From positions 22,716 through 86,715 of the forward strand of contig CACWXP010000014.1 in assembly GCA_902764875.1 (NCBI GenBank): 64,000 nucleotides of DNA, written 5' to 3'. The notes under the pieces are model-generated. The model worked only from the letters and a program-made list of their open reading frames with translations. It did not search any database and was not told where the DNA came from. The stretch's first letter is position 1. The number at the start of each line of letters is the position of its first letter. This document shows, piece by piece, positions 7,566-15,700 of this stretch. Origin of the DNA: an uncultured Eubacteriales bacterium (GTDB lineage: Bacteria > Bacillota > Clostridia > Christensenellales > Aristaeellaceae). The position numbers and the translations under genes are program-made.

Positions 7566-8735
7566 ATGTCCGAGTCCAATCCGATGCTGCAGCTTTCCGT
7601 TGCGCCTTCCGCGCCCGTGCCCGAAGCGGCCGCCCCCACCGAGAGCATCCAGCAGACCGCGGCCCCCGCTGCCGAAGCGCCCGCTGAGGTCGCGCCCAAG
7701 CTCGATGAAAGCCAGCTGACCGACGCGGAAAGAAAGGCGATCAACGATTTCATTCAGAAGGTCGACGTCACCAATCCCGACCATGTGCTGCTCTTCGGCG
7801 CCGATGCCCAGAAGAAAATCGCCGATTTCTCCCAGAGCGCCCTCGACGCAGTGAAAACCCAGGATACCGGCGAAGTCGGCAACATGCTGGTCAATCTCGT
7901 GTCCGAGCTGAAAGGCTTCCAGAAGGACACGGAAGAGCCCAAAGGCCTGGCAAAGCTTTTTGCCAAGGGTGAGGACAAGATCACCCGGATGAAGGCCCGG
8001 TACAGCAAGGTTTCCGCCAATGTGGACAACATTGCCGGTTCCCTCGAAAACTATCAGACCCAGCTGCTCAAGGACATCGCCATGTTCGACCGGCTGTATG
8101 ACCAGAACAACGATTATTTCCACCAGCTCACGCTGTATATCATTGCCGGCGAGAAAAAGCTTCAGCAGGTCCGCGAAACCGAGCTGAAAGCCCTGCAGGA
8201 AAAGGCCGCCCAGACAGGCGACGCAATGGATGCCCAGCGGGCCAACGATCTGGCTGCCCAGTGCGACCGTTTTGAAAAGAAGCTCTACGATCTGAAGCTG
8301 ACCCGTCAGGTAGCTATCCAGATGGCGCCCCAGATCCGTCTGCTCCAGAACAATGACAGCCTCCTGGTCGAAAGGATCCAGTCCACCCTGTCCAACACGC
8401 TCCCCCTCTGGAAGAGCCAGATGGTTCTCGCCCTGGGGCTTCATCATTCCCAGCAGGCTCTTCAGGCCCAGACCGCTGTCACGGATATGACCAACGAGCT
8501 CCTGCGCAAGAACGCCGAAGCCCTGAAGATCGGTACGATCCAGACCGCCAAGGAAGCGGAGCGCGGCATCATCGATATCGAAACTCTGGCCCAGACCAAC
8601 CAGGACCTGATCGACACCATCAACGAAGTGATGACCATCCAGTCCGAAGGCCGGGCAAAGCGCATGGAGGCCGAAAAACAGCTCTACAATATGGAAGCCG
8701 AACTGAAGAAAAAGCTTCTGACAACGCATCTGTAA
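7566..8735 (+). CDS. telA: TelA-family toxic anion resistance protein
   Basis: 389 residues, no signal peptide and no membrane segment. The ATG at 7566 follows AGGAGG by about nine bases. An Ala/Pro-rich N-terminal arm of about 45 residues precedes an all-helical body with the family's FDRLYDQNNDYFHQLTLYI, GEKKLQQ and LPLWKSQMVLALGLHHSQQA blocks. It lies 100 bases after xpaC on the same strand and ends in a strong terminator, so the two probably form an operon. TelA proteins are associated with resistance to tellurite and some cell-wall agents; the biochemical role is unknown. Confidence 0.9.
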   Translation: MSESNPMLQLSVAPSAPVPEAAAPTESIQQTAAPAAEAPAEVAPKLDESQLTDAERKAINDFIQKVDVTNPDHVLLFGADAQKKIADFSQSALDAVKTQDTGEVGNMLVNLVSELKGFQKDTEEPKGLAKLFAKGEDKITRMKARYSKVSANVDNIAGSLENYQTQLLKDIAMFDRLYDQNNDYFHQLTLYIIAGEKKLQQVRETELKALQEKAAQTGDAMDAQRANDLAAQCDRFEKKLYDLKLTRQVAIQMAPQIRLLQNNDSLLVERIQSTLSNTLPLWKSQMVLALGLHHSQQALQAQTAVTDMTNELLRKNAEALKIGTIQTAKEAERGIIDIETLAQTNQDLIDTINEVMTIQSEGRAKRMEAEKQLYNMEAELKKKLLTTHL

Positions 8736-8752
8736 TCATTTATGAATTCCCG

Positions 8753-8784
8753 CGGCCCGGCACAACCTGCGCCGGGCCGTTTTT
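8753..8784 (+). terminator. Rho-independent terminator after telA
   Basis: CGGCCCGGC and GCCGGGCCG form a nine-bp stem around a nine-base loop, followed by TTTTT. It lies between telA and the coaE-slt fusion gene. Confidence 0.85.
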
Positions 8785-8810
8785 CAAAACAGGAGGGTCA
8801 TCGGAAAAGC

Positions 8811-10316
8811 ATGCGTATCATCGGATTGACGGGAAGCATTGCCTGCGGCAAATCAACAGTCAGCGCTTATCTCGTCTCCCGCGGCGTTCCCGTTGTGGAC
8901 GGCGACCGTCTTTCCCGGGAGTTGACCGCGGCCGGGAGTCCCGTTCTCGAAGATCTTCGTCAGACTTTCGGCCCGGAGATCTTTTATGACGACGGATCCC
9001 TGAACCGCCGCCGCCTGGGCCGGATTGTTTTCTCCGATCCCCGCGCCCGGGAGCAGCTGGACAATCTGATGGCGCCGCACCTGTTTTCCCTCACCCGCCA
9101 AAGAATCGACAAAATCCGCGCCTCCGGCGCTCCCCTCTGCGTGCTGGATATGCCGCTGCTCTTTGAAAAGGGCTACGACCGTCTCTGCGATGAGGTCTGG
9201 ACCGTCTGGCTTCCGGAAGATCTCCAGCGGTCCCGCCTGATGGAGCGGGACGGCTATACCGCTGAGGAGGCCGACGCCAGGATCTGCTCGGTACTCTCCT
9301 CCGATGAAAAAGCCGCCCGTTCCGACCGGGTCATTGACAATTCCGGCGCCATGGAAAACACCCGCCGGATCGTGTCGGAATACCTGGAAGACGCGCTTGC
9401 GGCCGCCTCGGCGTCCTCCCGTCCGCGCCGTTCAAATCCCGCTGCTGCCGCGCGTTCCGCTGCGCCGTATTCACAGTTTACTCCCGCGCAGCCCTATGCG
9501 CCGGCCGCCTCTGTGCAGGCATATTCTCTGACAGCCCCCGCGCAGCCCTATGCGCCGGCCGCCGTACCGGCGGCTGCACCCGAGGGCTTTGTCCGTCCGG
9601 AATCGGCCCGGGCCCGAAAAACACCCAAAAAGGCTGCCTGGGTTCTGCCGGTGTGGCTGAAGGTTTCACTCATCGCCGCCGCCGCGGTGCTGATGGTCGG
9701 CGTCACGGCGCTGCTGCTGATGAACGCCCATCTCACTCGCTGTGCCGAGCAGCACGCGCAGGAGCAGGCCAACATCGATTACCAGTATCCGCTGCAGTAC
9801 CGGGATCTGATCGAGCAGTACGCTGCGGAATTCAACCTGTCCCCCGCCTTTGTTTCCGCGGTGATCCGGAATGAAAGCTCCTTCCGTCCCACCGTGGAGT
9901 CCGGAGACGGCGCCCGGGGGCTGATGCAGCTGATGCCCGACACGGCGGAGTGGATTGCCCGCAAACTGCAGGTCAGCGGCTATGCCTTTGAACGGATGTA
10001 TGATCCCGCTTCGAATATCCGCTTCGGCTGCTGGTACCTGAATTACCTCAGCAAACTTTTCCTCGGCGATCCCGTTGCGGTCACCGCCGCCTATCATGCC
10101 GGTCAGGGCCAGGTCAAGGTTTGGCTGTCCGATCCGCTGCTCAGCGAGGACGGCTATTCCCTGCCCCTCGCTTCGCTGCCGGATGGGCCCACAAAAAACT
10201 ATGCAGGGAGGGTCACAAGAGACTATGGGATTTATCAGGCGAAATACTTCTCTCCTGATCAGCTTTCTGCTGATGCTGACGCTGCTCCTGCCGCTGTCTC
10301 CGGCGAAGGCAGCTGA
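8811..10316 (+). CDS. coaE: Fusion of dephospho-CoA kinase and membrane-anchored lytic transglycosylase
   Basis: 501 residues in one uninterrupted frame. Residues 1-195 are a full CoaE: MRIIGLTGSIACGKST (P-loop), DGDRLSREL, and VLDMPLLFEKG; CoaE makes CoA from dephospho-CoA in the cytoplasm. Residues about 196-270 are a Pro/Ala-rich linker with the repeat PAQPYAPAA. Residues about 285-307 form one membrane helix. Residues about 325-480 are an SLT domain with catalytic Glu355 in VIRNESSF, then GARGLMQLMPDTA and AAYHAGQG, which would act on peptidoglycan outside the cell. The topology (kinase in, transglycosylase out) is consistent. AGGAGGG lies 13 bases before ATG 8811. The 3' end overlaps the next gene by 92 bases. 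Confidence 0.88.
   Translation: MRIIGLTGSIACGKSTVSAYLVSRGVPVVDGDRLSRELTAAGSPVLEDLRQTFGPEIFYDDGSLNRRRLGRIVFSDPRAREQLDNLMAPHLFSLTRQRIDKIRASGAPLCVLDMPLLFEKGYDRLCDEVWTVWLPEDLQRSRLMERDGYTAEEADARICSVLSSDEKAARSDRVIDNSGAMENTRRIVSEYLEDALAAASASSRPRRSNPAAAARSAAPYSQFTPAQPYAPAASVQAYSLTAPAQPYAPAAVPAAAPEGFVRPESARARKTPKKAAWVLPVWLKVSLIAAAAVLMVGVTALLLMNAHLTRCAEQHAQEQANIDYQYPLQYRDLIEQYAAEFNLSPAFVSAVIRNESSFRPTVESGDGARGLMQLMPDTAEWIARKLQVSGYAFERMYDPASNIRFGCWYLNYLSKLFLGDPVAVTAAYHAGQGQVKVWLSDPLLSEDGYSLPLASLPDGPTKNYAGRVTRDYGIYQAKYFSPDQLSADADAAPAAVSGEGS
9483..9563 (+). repeat. 27-bp direct repeat in the fusion linker
   Basis: The same 27 bases occur at 9483-9509 and 9537-9563, each encoding PAQPYAPAA inside the Pro/Ala linker of the CoaE-transglycosylase gene. 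This suggests slippage or unequal exchange lengthened the linker. Confidence 0.85.
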
Positions 10317-11811
10317 AATCGGCAACAGCATCACCATCGCGATCCAGTCTTCCAAAACGCTGATGGTCCGGCCTTTTGAGCCGGTGGAGTACGATATCAT
10401 CTCCGCCTATCACGCGGTCTACGAATCCCTGGTGGAGCTGGATGACGATTACCTTCCCCAGCCCTGCCTGGCCGAAAGCTGGGAGGAATCCGCCTCCGGA
10501 AAAACCTGGACCTTCCATCTCCGCGAGGATGTCCGTTTTTCAGACGGAACGCCCTTGACGGCCCGAGACGTGGTGGCTTCGGCGGAATATATCATCGCCA
10601 AGGCCAAGGATGAAAACATCGCGGATCACGGCTTTTATCAGAACCTGAACCGTTTTGTGGATTCCATCACCGCCAAGGATGATTACACCGTTGTGGTAAA
10701 GGCCGCAAATGGCCGCACCTATTACGGCCTGCTCTATCAGATGACGTTCCCGGTGGTCCCGGCAGCGCTGGTGGCGGAGGATAATCCGCCCGGTTCCGGC
10801 CCTTATGTCATCACCGAGTTCCACGCCGGCGAACGGATGTGGCTTTCCGCGAACACAAACTGGTGGAAAGCCCAGCCCCAGATCAAGGAAATCCTCTTCA
10901 CCTTTGAAAACACATCCTCGGCCGTTGTGGAAAGCTATGAATTTGCCCAGGTTGAAGCCTGTTTCACCCGTTCCGTAGCCGGCGCTCAGCATAAAACCGG
11001 CGCCAATTCCCTCACCATGTCCTATCGCACCAACCAGCTGGAATGCCTGTATATGAACAATAACGCCTCCGAGCTCACCCTCGAGGTTCGCCAGGCGATC
11101 CGCTGCCTGATCGACAAAAACAAACTCATCTCCACCGCCTATCTCAGCCTCGCGACACCGACCAATTTTCCTTTCTATCCCGGCACCTGGATGTACAATG
11201 ACAGCCTGGATTCCTCCTTCACCCTGGATGTGGAGGAAGCAAAGCGCCTTCTGGCCGAAGCCGGATGGGAGGACTCGGATGACAACGGCGTGCTGGACCG
11301 GGTGGATTCCAACGGCGATCTGAAGAACCTCCACCTGCGGTTCTATTATTATGAGGAGCCGGATAACGACGTCCGGGAGGAAGCCGCCAATATCATCTCG
11401 GCCGCCCTGGCCGAGGTTGGCATCGAGTGCAAAATCACCGCCATGACCCTGTCAGGCCTGCAGGAGCGCGTCAAAAGCGGCAGTTTCGACCTGGCCCTGA
11501 TCGCTTTCGCCATGGATACAACCCCCGATCCCGGCTTCATGCTCATGTCCGCCAATGTCAAAAGCGGAAACTACTGCCGGTATAAGAGCAGCAAAATGGA
11601 TGAGCTGTTCTCAAGCCTCCGGAAGGTCACTTCCCAGGAAGAGTACCGTCAGAAGCTGATGGACATCCAGTACCAGTTTTATCAGGACTGCCCCTTCGTC
11701 TGCCTGTATTTCCGAACCGGAAACGTCATCACCCGCTATATGTACACCGCCTGCCGGGATATCCGGGAGTACGAGCTGCTCCGCGGAATTGAATCCTTTT
11801 TTACACGCTGA
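10225..11811 (+). CDS. Family 5 ABC extracellular solute-binding protein (peptide-type)
   Basis: 528 residues. A Sec signal peptide (about 1-26, LLISFLLMLTLLLPLSPAKA) has no lipobox Cys. The mature protein shows family-5 blocks: AYHAVYESLVELDDDYLPQP, LAESWEESASGKTWTFHLR and VRFSDGTPLTARDVVAS, and later EAKRLLAEAGWEDSD. Such proteins usually bind oligopeptides or related ligands. The ATG at 10225 lies within the end of the previous gene in another frame (92-base overlap) with GGGAGGG upstream. No permease or ATPase genes accompany it in the window, so it is an orphan binding protein. Its neighbour is a transglycosylase, so muropeptides are a possible but unproven ligand. Confidence 0.85.
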   Translation: MGFIRRNTSLLISFLLMLTLLLPLSPAKAAEIGNSITIAIQSSKTLMVRPFEPVEYDIISAYHAVYESLVELDDDYLPQPCLAESWEESASGKTWTFHLREDVRFSDGTPLTARDVVASAEYIIAKAKDENIADHGFYQNLNRFVDSITAKDDYTVVVKAANGRTYYGLLYQMTFPVVPAALVAEDNPPGSGPYVITEFHAGERMWLSANTNWWKAQPQIKEILFTFENTSSAVVESYEFAQVEACFTRSVAGAQHKTGANSLTMSYRTNQLECLYMNNNASELTLEVRQAIRCLIDKNKLISTAYLSLATPTNFPFYPGTWMYNDSLDSSFTLDVEEAKRLLAEAGWEDSDDNGVLDRVDSNGDLKNLHLRFYYYEEPDNDVREEAANIISAALAEVGIECKITAMTLSGLQERVKSGSFDLALIAFAMDTTPDPGFMLMSANVKSGNYCRYKSSKMDELFSSLRKVTSQEEYRQKLMDIQYQFYQDCPFVCLYFRTGNVITRYMYTACRDIREYELLRGIESFFTR

Positions 11812-11901
11812 ACAATCCTATACCGCTGCTGTTCGCACCTGCATGCATAGTAACTGGAAAAAAACAGATGCGGCAATCGCACTGTTACGGAGGAATTGAC
11901 A

Positions 11902-12843
11902 ATGGACTGGATTGAACTGATTGTGCATACGACCACCGCCGGATCCGACTGGGTTTCCGATTGCCTGATGGAGCTCGGCGCCTCCGGCACCATGATTGAG
12001 GACAAGGCCGATATCCCCGATCCTTCCAAACCCCATGGCATCTGGGAAATCATCGATCCGAAGCTGTTGGAAACCATGCCGGAGGATGTGCTGGTCCACG
12101 CCTGGTTCGCGCCGGATGAAACCTTCCCGGGGATTTTGCAGCAGCTGAAGGAACACCTGGACGCCATGCGGCCGCAGCAGCCGCTCTACGGCGCCCTCGT
12201 CGCGGACACCCGCACCGTTTCCGAGGACGCCTGGGCCGAAGTCTGGAAAAAATACTACAAGCCTTTTTATGCCGGTCCCCATCTGGTGGTCAAGCCTACC
12301 TGGGAAGCCTTTGAACCTGCTCCCGGCGACCGGATCATCGAGATTGATCCCGGCATGGCCTTCGGCAGCGGCACCCATGAAACCACCGGCATGTGCATCA
12401 CCCTGCTGGAGGAAGTCATCAAAGGCGGCGAACGGATCATCGACGTGGGTACCGGCAGCGGCATTCTGGCCATCGCGGCCGCCCTTCTCGGCGCCGGACA
12501 GGTGCTGGCCGTGGATATCGATCCGGACGCGGTCCGCGTCGCGACGGAAAACGTGGCCCATAACCATGTGGACGGCGTGGTCACCGTTCAGGAAGGCGAC
12601 CTGCTGAAAAAAGTGAACGAAACCTGCGACATATGCGTCGCCAACATTATTTCCGATATTATTATTTCCTTCGCCGCACCCCTGAAGGAGCACATCGTCC
12701 CCGGCGGGCTCTTTATCTGCTCCGGCATCGTCCGGGAGCGCACGGAGGAAGTCCGCGAGGCGCTGCTGAAAGCCGGATTCGAAATTCTGAAAACGGAGCA
12801 CCGCGGCGAATGGACCGCCTTCCTTTCGAGGAGGAATGACTGA
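11902..12843 (+). CDS. prmA: Ribosomal protein L11 methyltransferase
   Basis: 313 residues from ATG 11902, with GGAGG eight bases upstream (a TTG at 11896 is less likely). The C-terminal class-I methyltransferase domain has GMAFGSGTHETT, then IIDVGTGSGILAIAA (SAM motif I) and VANIISDIIIS (motif IV). The N-terminal domain is the L11-recognition part (MDWIELIVHTT, ELGASGTMIED). It modifies L11 with S-adenosylmethionine. The stop overlaps the rsmE ATG (TGATG), starting a compact run of RNA and protein modification genes. Confidence 0.95.
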   Translation: MDWIELIVHTTTAGSDWVSDCLMELGASGTMIEDKADIPDPSKPHGIWEIIDPKLLETMPEDVLVHAWFAPDETFPGILQQLKEHLDAMRPQQPLYGALVADTRTVSEDAWAEVWKKYYKPFYAGPHLVVKPTWEAFEPAPGDRIIEIDPGMAFGSGTHETTGMCITLLEEVIKGGERIIDVGTGSGILAIAAALLGAGQVLAVDIDPDAVRVATENVAHNHVDGVVTVQEGDLLKKVNETCDICVANIISDIIISFAAPLKEHIVPGGLFICSGIVRERTEEVREALLKAGFEILKTEHRGEWTAFLSRRND

Positions 12844-13577
12844 TGCACCGTTTCTATGCGGATCCGGAAAAATCAGAAGGCGATGTTTTTGTCCTGACGC
12901 CGGAAGATACCCTTCACGCCGTGAAAGTCCTGCGGATGAAGGAGGGCGATCAGGCCGAAATCATTCTGAACGGAAACCGGTACAGTGCCCGGATCGCTGA
13001 GGCTTCGGATACGCTCGTAAAGCTCTTCCCCGAAAGCACTCTTCCCTCCACCGAACCCCGCTTGTCCGTTACCCTGTTCCAGGGGCTTCCGAAAGCAGAT
13101 AAGATGGACTGGATCGTCCAGAAATCGGTAGAGCTCGGCGTGGCCCGGATTGTGCCCGTCGCCTTTTCCCGCTGCGTGGTCCGGCTGAGTGAAAAGGACG
13201 GTGCCAAAAAGCAGGAACGCTGGCAGAAGATTGCCCGGGAGGCCGGCAAGCAGTCCGGCCGTTGTATCGTTCCCGAGGTGCTTCCGCCGGTGTCCCTCAA
13301 AAAACTGCCGGATCTGTTCGATGAATGCGAACAGGTCGCTGTTCCCTGGGAGGAATGTCCAAACCGTGGACCGCTGGCCTTCGCGAAAGAATATCCTCGT
13401 CTGCGTTCTCTGGGAATCGTGATCGGCCCGGAGGGCGGCATCGCTTCGGAGGAAATGGAGCAGCTGACGGCCTTCGGCGGAAAACCGATCACCCTCGGAA
13501 AGCGGATTCTTCGCACCGAAACCGCCGGCCTCGCGGCCCTCAGCGTTTTCTTCGGACTGTATGGGGAAATGGAGTAA
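12843..13577 (+). CDS. rsmE: 16S rRNA m3U1498 methyltransferase
   Basis: 244 residues. It methylates U1498 of 16S rRNA. The N-terminal PUA-like part begins MHRFYADPEK, followed by LHAVKVLRMKEGD. The SPOUT domain carries KADKMDWIVQKSVELGV and the knot motif GPEGGIASEEME with LGKRILRTETAGLAAL. It is one base-overlap coupled to prmA, the usual partner in Firmicutes, and is followed by mtaB after eight bases. Confidence 0.95.
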   Translation: MHRFYADPEKSEGDVFVLTPEDTLHAVKVLRMKEGDQAEIILNGNRYSARIAEASDTLVKLFPESTLPSTEPRLSVTLFQGLPKADKMDWIVQKSVELGVARIVPVAFSRCVVRLSEKDGAKKQERWQKIAREAGKQSGRCIVPEVLPPVSLKKLPDLFDECEQVAVPWEECPNRGPLAFAKEYPRLRSLGIVIGPEGGIASEEMEQLTAFGGKPITLGKRILRTETAGLAALSVFFGLYGEME

Positions 13578-13585
13578 GATCAAGT

Positions 13586-14884
13586 ATGCCGACCGTCGCT
13601 TATCACACCCTGGGCTGCAAAGTCAACCAGTATGATACCCAGGCCATGGAAGAGCTGCTTTCCGCCGCCGGATTTCCGACCGTCCCCTTTCCCGGCCCGG
13701 CCGATGTCTATCTGATCAATACCTGCACCGTCACCGGCACAGGAGATAAGAAAAGTCTGCAGCTGGCCCGGAAACTGAAGCGGGAACATCCGGACTGCAT
13801 CCTGATTCTCTGCGGCTGCCTGGCCCAGCTGAAGGGAGCAGCGCTGCTTTCCGCCGGCGCCGATCTGGTTCTCGGAACCCAGTTCCGCGGACAGATTGTG
13901 TCCCTGCTGCAGCAGGTGCTCTCTTCCGGAAAGCCCTTGTGCGCCGTGGAACCCCTTCCGGAAACCATGCCCTATGAATCGCTCCATGTGTCCGACTGTC
14001 AGGAGCACACCCGGGCCGTCCTGAAAATTCAGGAAGGCTGCCGCAACCGTTGTTCCTACTGCGTCATTCCCGATGTTCGCGGACCGATCCGTTCCCGGCC
14101 CCCGGAAGACATCGCCGCCGAGGCGAAACGCCTTGCCGCCGCCGGGTTCCGGGAAATTGTTCTGACCGGTATCCATCTTTCCTCCTGGGGAAAGGACTTC
14201 ACGCCCCGGCGTTCCCTGCTGGATGTGCTGAAAACCCTGGAAGAAACGAAGGGCGTTCTCCGGATCCGCCTCGGATCCCTGGAACCCGGCATCGCATCGG
14301 AGGATTTCATCGCCGCCCTCTCCGGATGCAAAAAGCTTTGCCCTCAGTTTCATCTGGCCCTCCAGTCCGGCAGTAATACTGTCCTGCGCCGGATGCGCAG
14401 GCAGTATACGGCCGAAGGATATCTGGAAGCCGTGGGGCGGCTGCGCGCTTTCTTCCCAATGGCGGCGATCACCACGGATATTCTGACCGGATTCCCCGGC
14501 GAAACGGAAGAGGAGTTTGCCGAAACCCGGGAGTTCATCCGGAAGGTCGGCTTCGCGAGGATTCATGTTTTCCCCTATTCACCCCGTCCCGGCACGCCGG
14601 CGGCGGATATGCCCGGCCAGCTGTCTGAATCCGTAAAGCAGGCCCGGGCCCGGGAGCTGATCGCCGTGGGCCGTGAAACCGCCCTCTGTTTCCAGCGCCG
14701 TTGGATCGGCCGGGAGACCGTTCTCTTGCCGGAAGAGCGGGTGGAAGGCTGCTGGGAAGGCTACTCGCCCGAATACCTGCGGATCCGCCTGCGGCGGGAG
14801 GATGTCTGTGTCTCCGGCGAACCGGTCCGCGTGCTGATTCAGTCTGTCTCTCCCCGTTTTCTCGGCGGAGCGATCATAAAATAA
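13586..14884 (+). CDS. mtaB: tRNA t6A37 methylthiotransferase
   Basis: 432 residues from ATG 13586. TLGCKVNQYDTQAME at the N-terminus is the MTTase domain start with the MtaB-type NQYD. The radical-SAM cluster ligands are in EGCRNRCSYCVIP at about residues 150-160, and a C-terminal TRAM-like region follows (RRWIGRETVLLPEE). MtaB adds a methylthio group to t6A37 in tRNAs reading ANN codons. The frame is open further upstream inside rsmE, but the family start and GGAG spacing support 13586. Confidence 0.93.
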   Translation: MPTVAYHTLGCKVNQYDTQAMEELLSAAGFPTVPFPGPADVYLINTCTVTGTGDKKSLQLARKLKREHPDCILILCGCLAQLKGAALLSAGADLVLGTQFRGQIVSLLQQVLSSGKPLCAVEPLPETMPYESLHVSDCQEHTRAVLKIQEGCRNRCSYCVIPDVRGPIRSRPPEDIAAEAKRLAAAGFREIVLTGIHLSSWGKDFTPRRSLLDVLKTLEETKGVLRIRLGSLEPGIASEDFIAALSGCKKLCPQFHLALQSGSNTVLRRMRRQYTAEGYLEAVGRLRAFFPMAAITTDILTGFPGETEEEFAETREFIRKVGFARIHVFPYSPRPGTPAADMPGQLSESVKQARARELIAVGRETALCFQRRWIGRETVLLPEERVEGCWEGYSPEYLRIRLRREDVCVSGEPVRVLIQSVSPRFLGGAIIK

Positions 14885-14905
14885 AAGAGTTTGGAGGAAT
14901 ACAAA

Positions 14906-15247
14906 ATGGAAAACTGTCTGTTCTGCAAAATCATTAAAGGCGAAATCCCTTCCGCAAAAGTGCTCGAAAACGATCAGGTCTATGCCTTCCGGGACATCAA
15001 TCCCCAGGCCCCGACCCACGTCCTGGTGGTTCCGAAAAAGCATGTCTCTTCCGTGGCGGAGATTGATCAGCTCTCCGACGCTGAAATCGCCGCCTGCCTG
15101 AAAGCGGTGAAGCAGATCGCGGCCGAAGAATCCCTTTCCGACGGTTTCCGGGTGGTTTCCAACTGCGGCCCGGATGCCTGTCAGTCCGTGCCTCACCTGC
15201 ATTTTCATATCCTCGGCGGCCGGAAAATGGGCGACCGGATGGCCTGA
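14906..15247 (+). CDS. HIT-family (HinT-type) nucleotide hydrolase
   Basis: 113 residues from ATG 14906, preceded by GGAGG. CLFCKIIKGEIPSAKV is the N-terminal block and HLHFHILGG the histidine triad; here the triad is in HLHFH. HinT-type proteins hydrolyse adenosine phosphoramidates and related nucleotides. It follows mtaB by 21 bases, a frequent Firmicute order with rpsU next. Confidence 0.93.
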   Translation: MENCLFCKIIKGEIPSAKVLENDQVYAFRDINPQAPTHVLVVPKKHVSSVAEIDQLSDAEIAACLKAVKQIAAEESLSDGFRVVSNCGPDACQSVPHLHFHILGGRKMGDRMA

Positions 15248-15270
15248 AAACCTGTTTTTTCCAAAAAACG

Positions 15271-15299
15271 TTGACTGATGGAACGAATCGCTGTATAAT
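15271..15299 (+). promoter_or_regulatory. rpsU promoter
   Basis: TTGACT (15271-15276), 17-base spacer, TATAAT (15294-15299). It lies after hinT and about 75 bases before the rpsU GTG, so rpsU can be made independently. Confidence 0.9.
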
Positions 15300-15373
15300 A
15301 CTTCCATGGTTTTGCCGTCCGTCCGTGTGGTGGGCTGCTGGCAAGGCGTGAATGAGCGAGGGGAGGGATAACA

Positions 15374-15547
15374 GTGTCCGAGGTTCGTATCCGCGAAAAT
15401 GAGTCCCTGGAAAGTGCGCTCAAACGGTTTAAGCGGCAGTGCGCCCGCAGTGGCGTTCTTCAGGAAGTTCGTAAACGCGAGCATTATGAAAAGCCCAGCG
15501 TGAAGCGCAAGAAAAAGGCCGAAGCCGCCCGTAAGCGCAAGTGGTAA
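15374..15547 (+). CDS. rpsU: 30S ribosomal protein S21
   Basis: 57 residues from GTG 15374 with GGGAGGG about seven bases upstream. The sequence [20 protein letters not shown] and the basic tail [18 protein letters not shown] are typical of S21, a small basic protein of the 30S platform. It has its own promoter and terminator. The 71-nt leader (about 15306-15373) shows no clear structure. Confidence 0.95.
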   Translation: MSEVRIRENESLESALKRFKRQCARSGVLQEVRKREHYEKPSVKRKKKAEAARKRKW

Positions 15548-15563
15548 TTCATTTCGCACTTTT

Positions 15564-15592
15564 CCCTTCCCCACATCGGGAAGGGTTTTTTC
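15564..15592 (+). terminator. rpsU terminator
   Basis: CCCTTCCC and GGGAAGGG form an eight-bp stem around a short loop, followed by six T. Confidence 0.88.
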
Positions 15593-15636
15593 TTTCTTCC
15601 GTCGTTCAAATTCCCCGATTTGGGGTGCGCTTGCTG

Positions 15637-15665
15637 TTGCAAAACAACTTTCCTTTTGTTATAAT
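15637..15665 (+). promoter_or_regulatory. Promoter of the RNA methylase-rho unit
   Basis: TTGCAA (15637-15642), 17-base spacer, TATAAT (15660-15665), about 35 bases before the ATG at 15701. Confidence 0.8.
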
Positions 15666-15700
15666 GGTTGCAGTTCATGATCTGATGAAAAGAGGATGTC

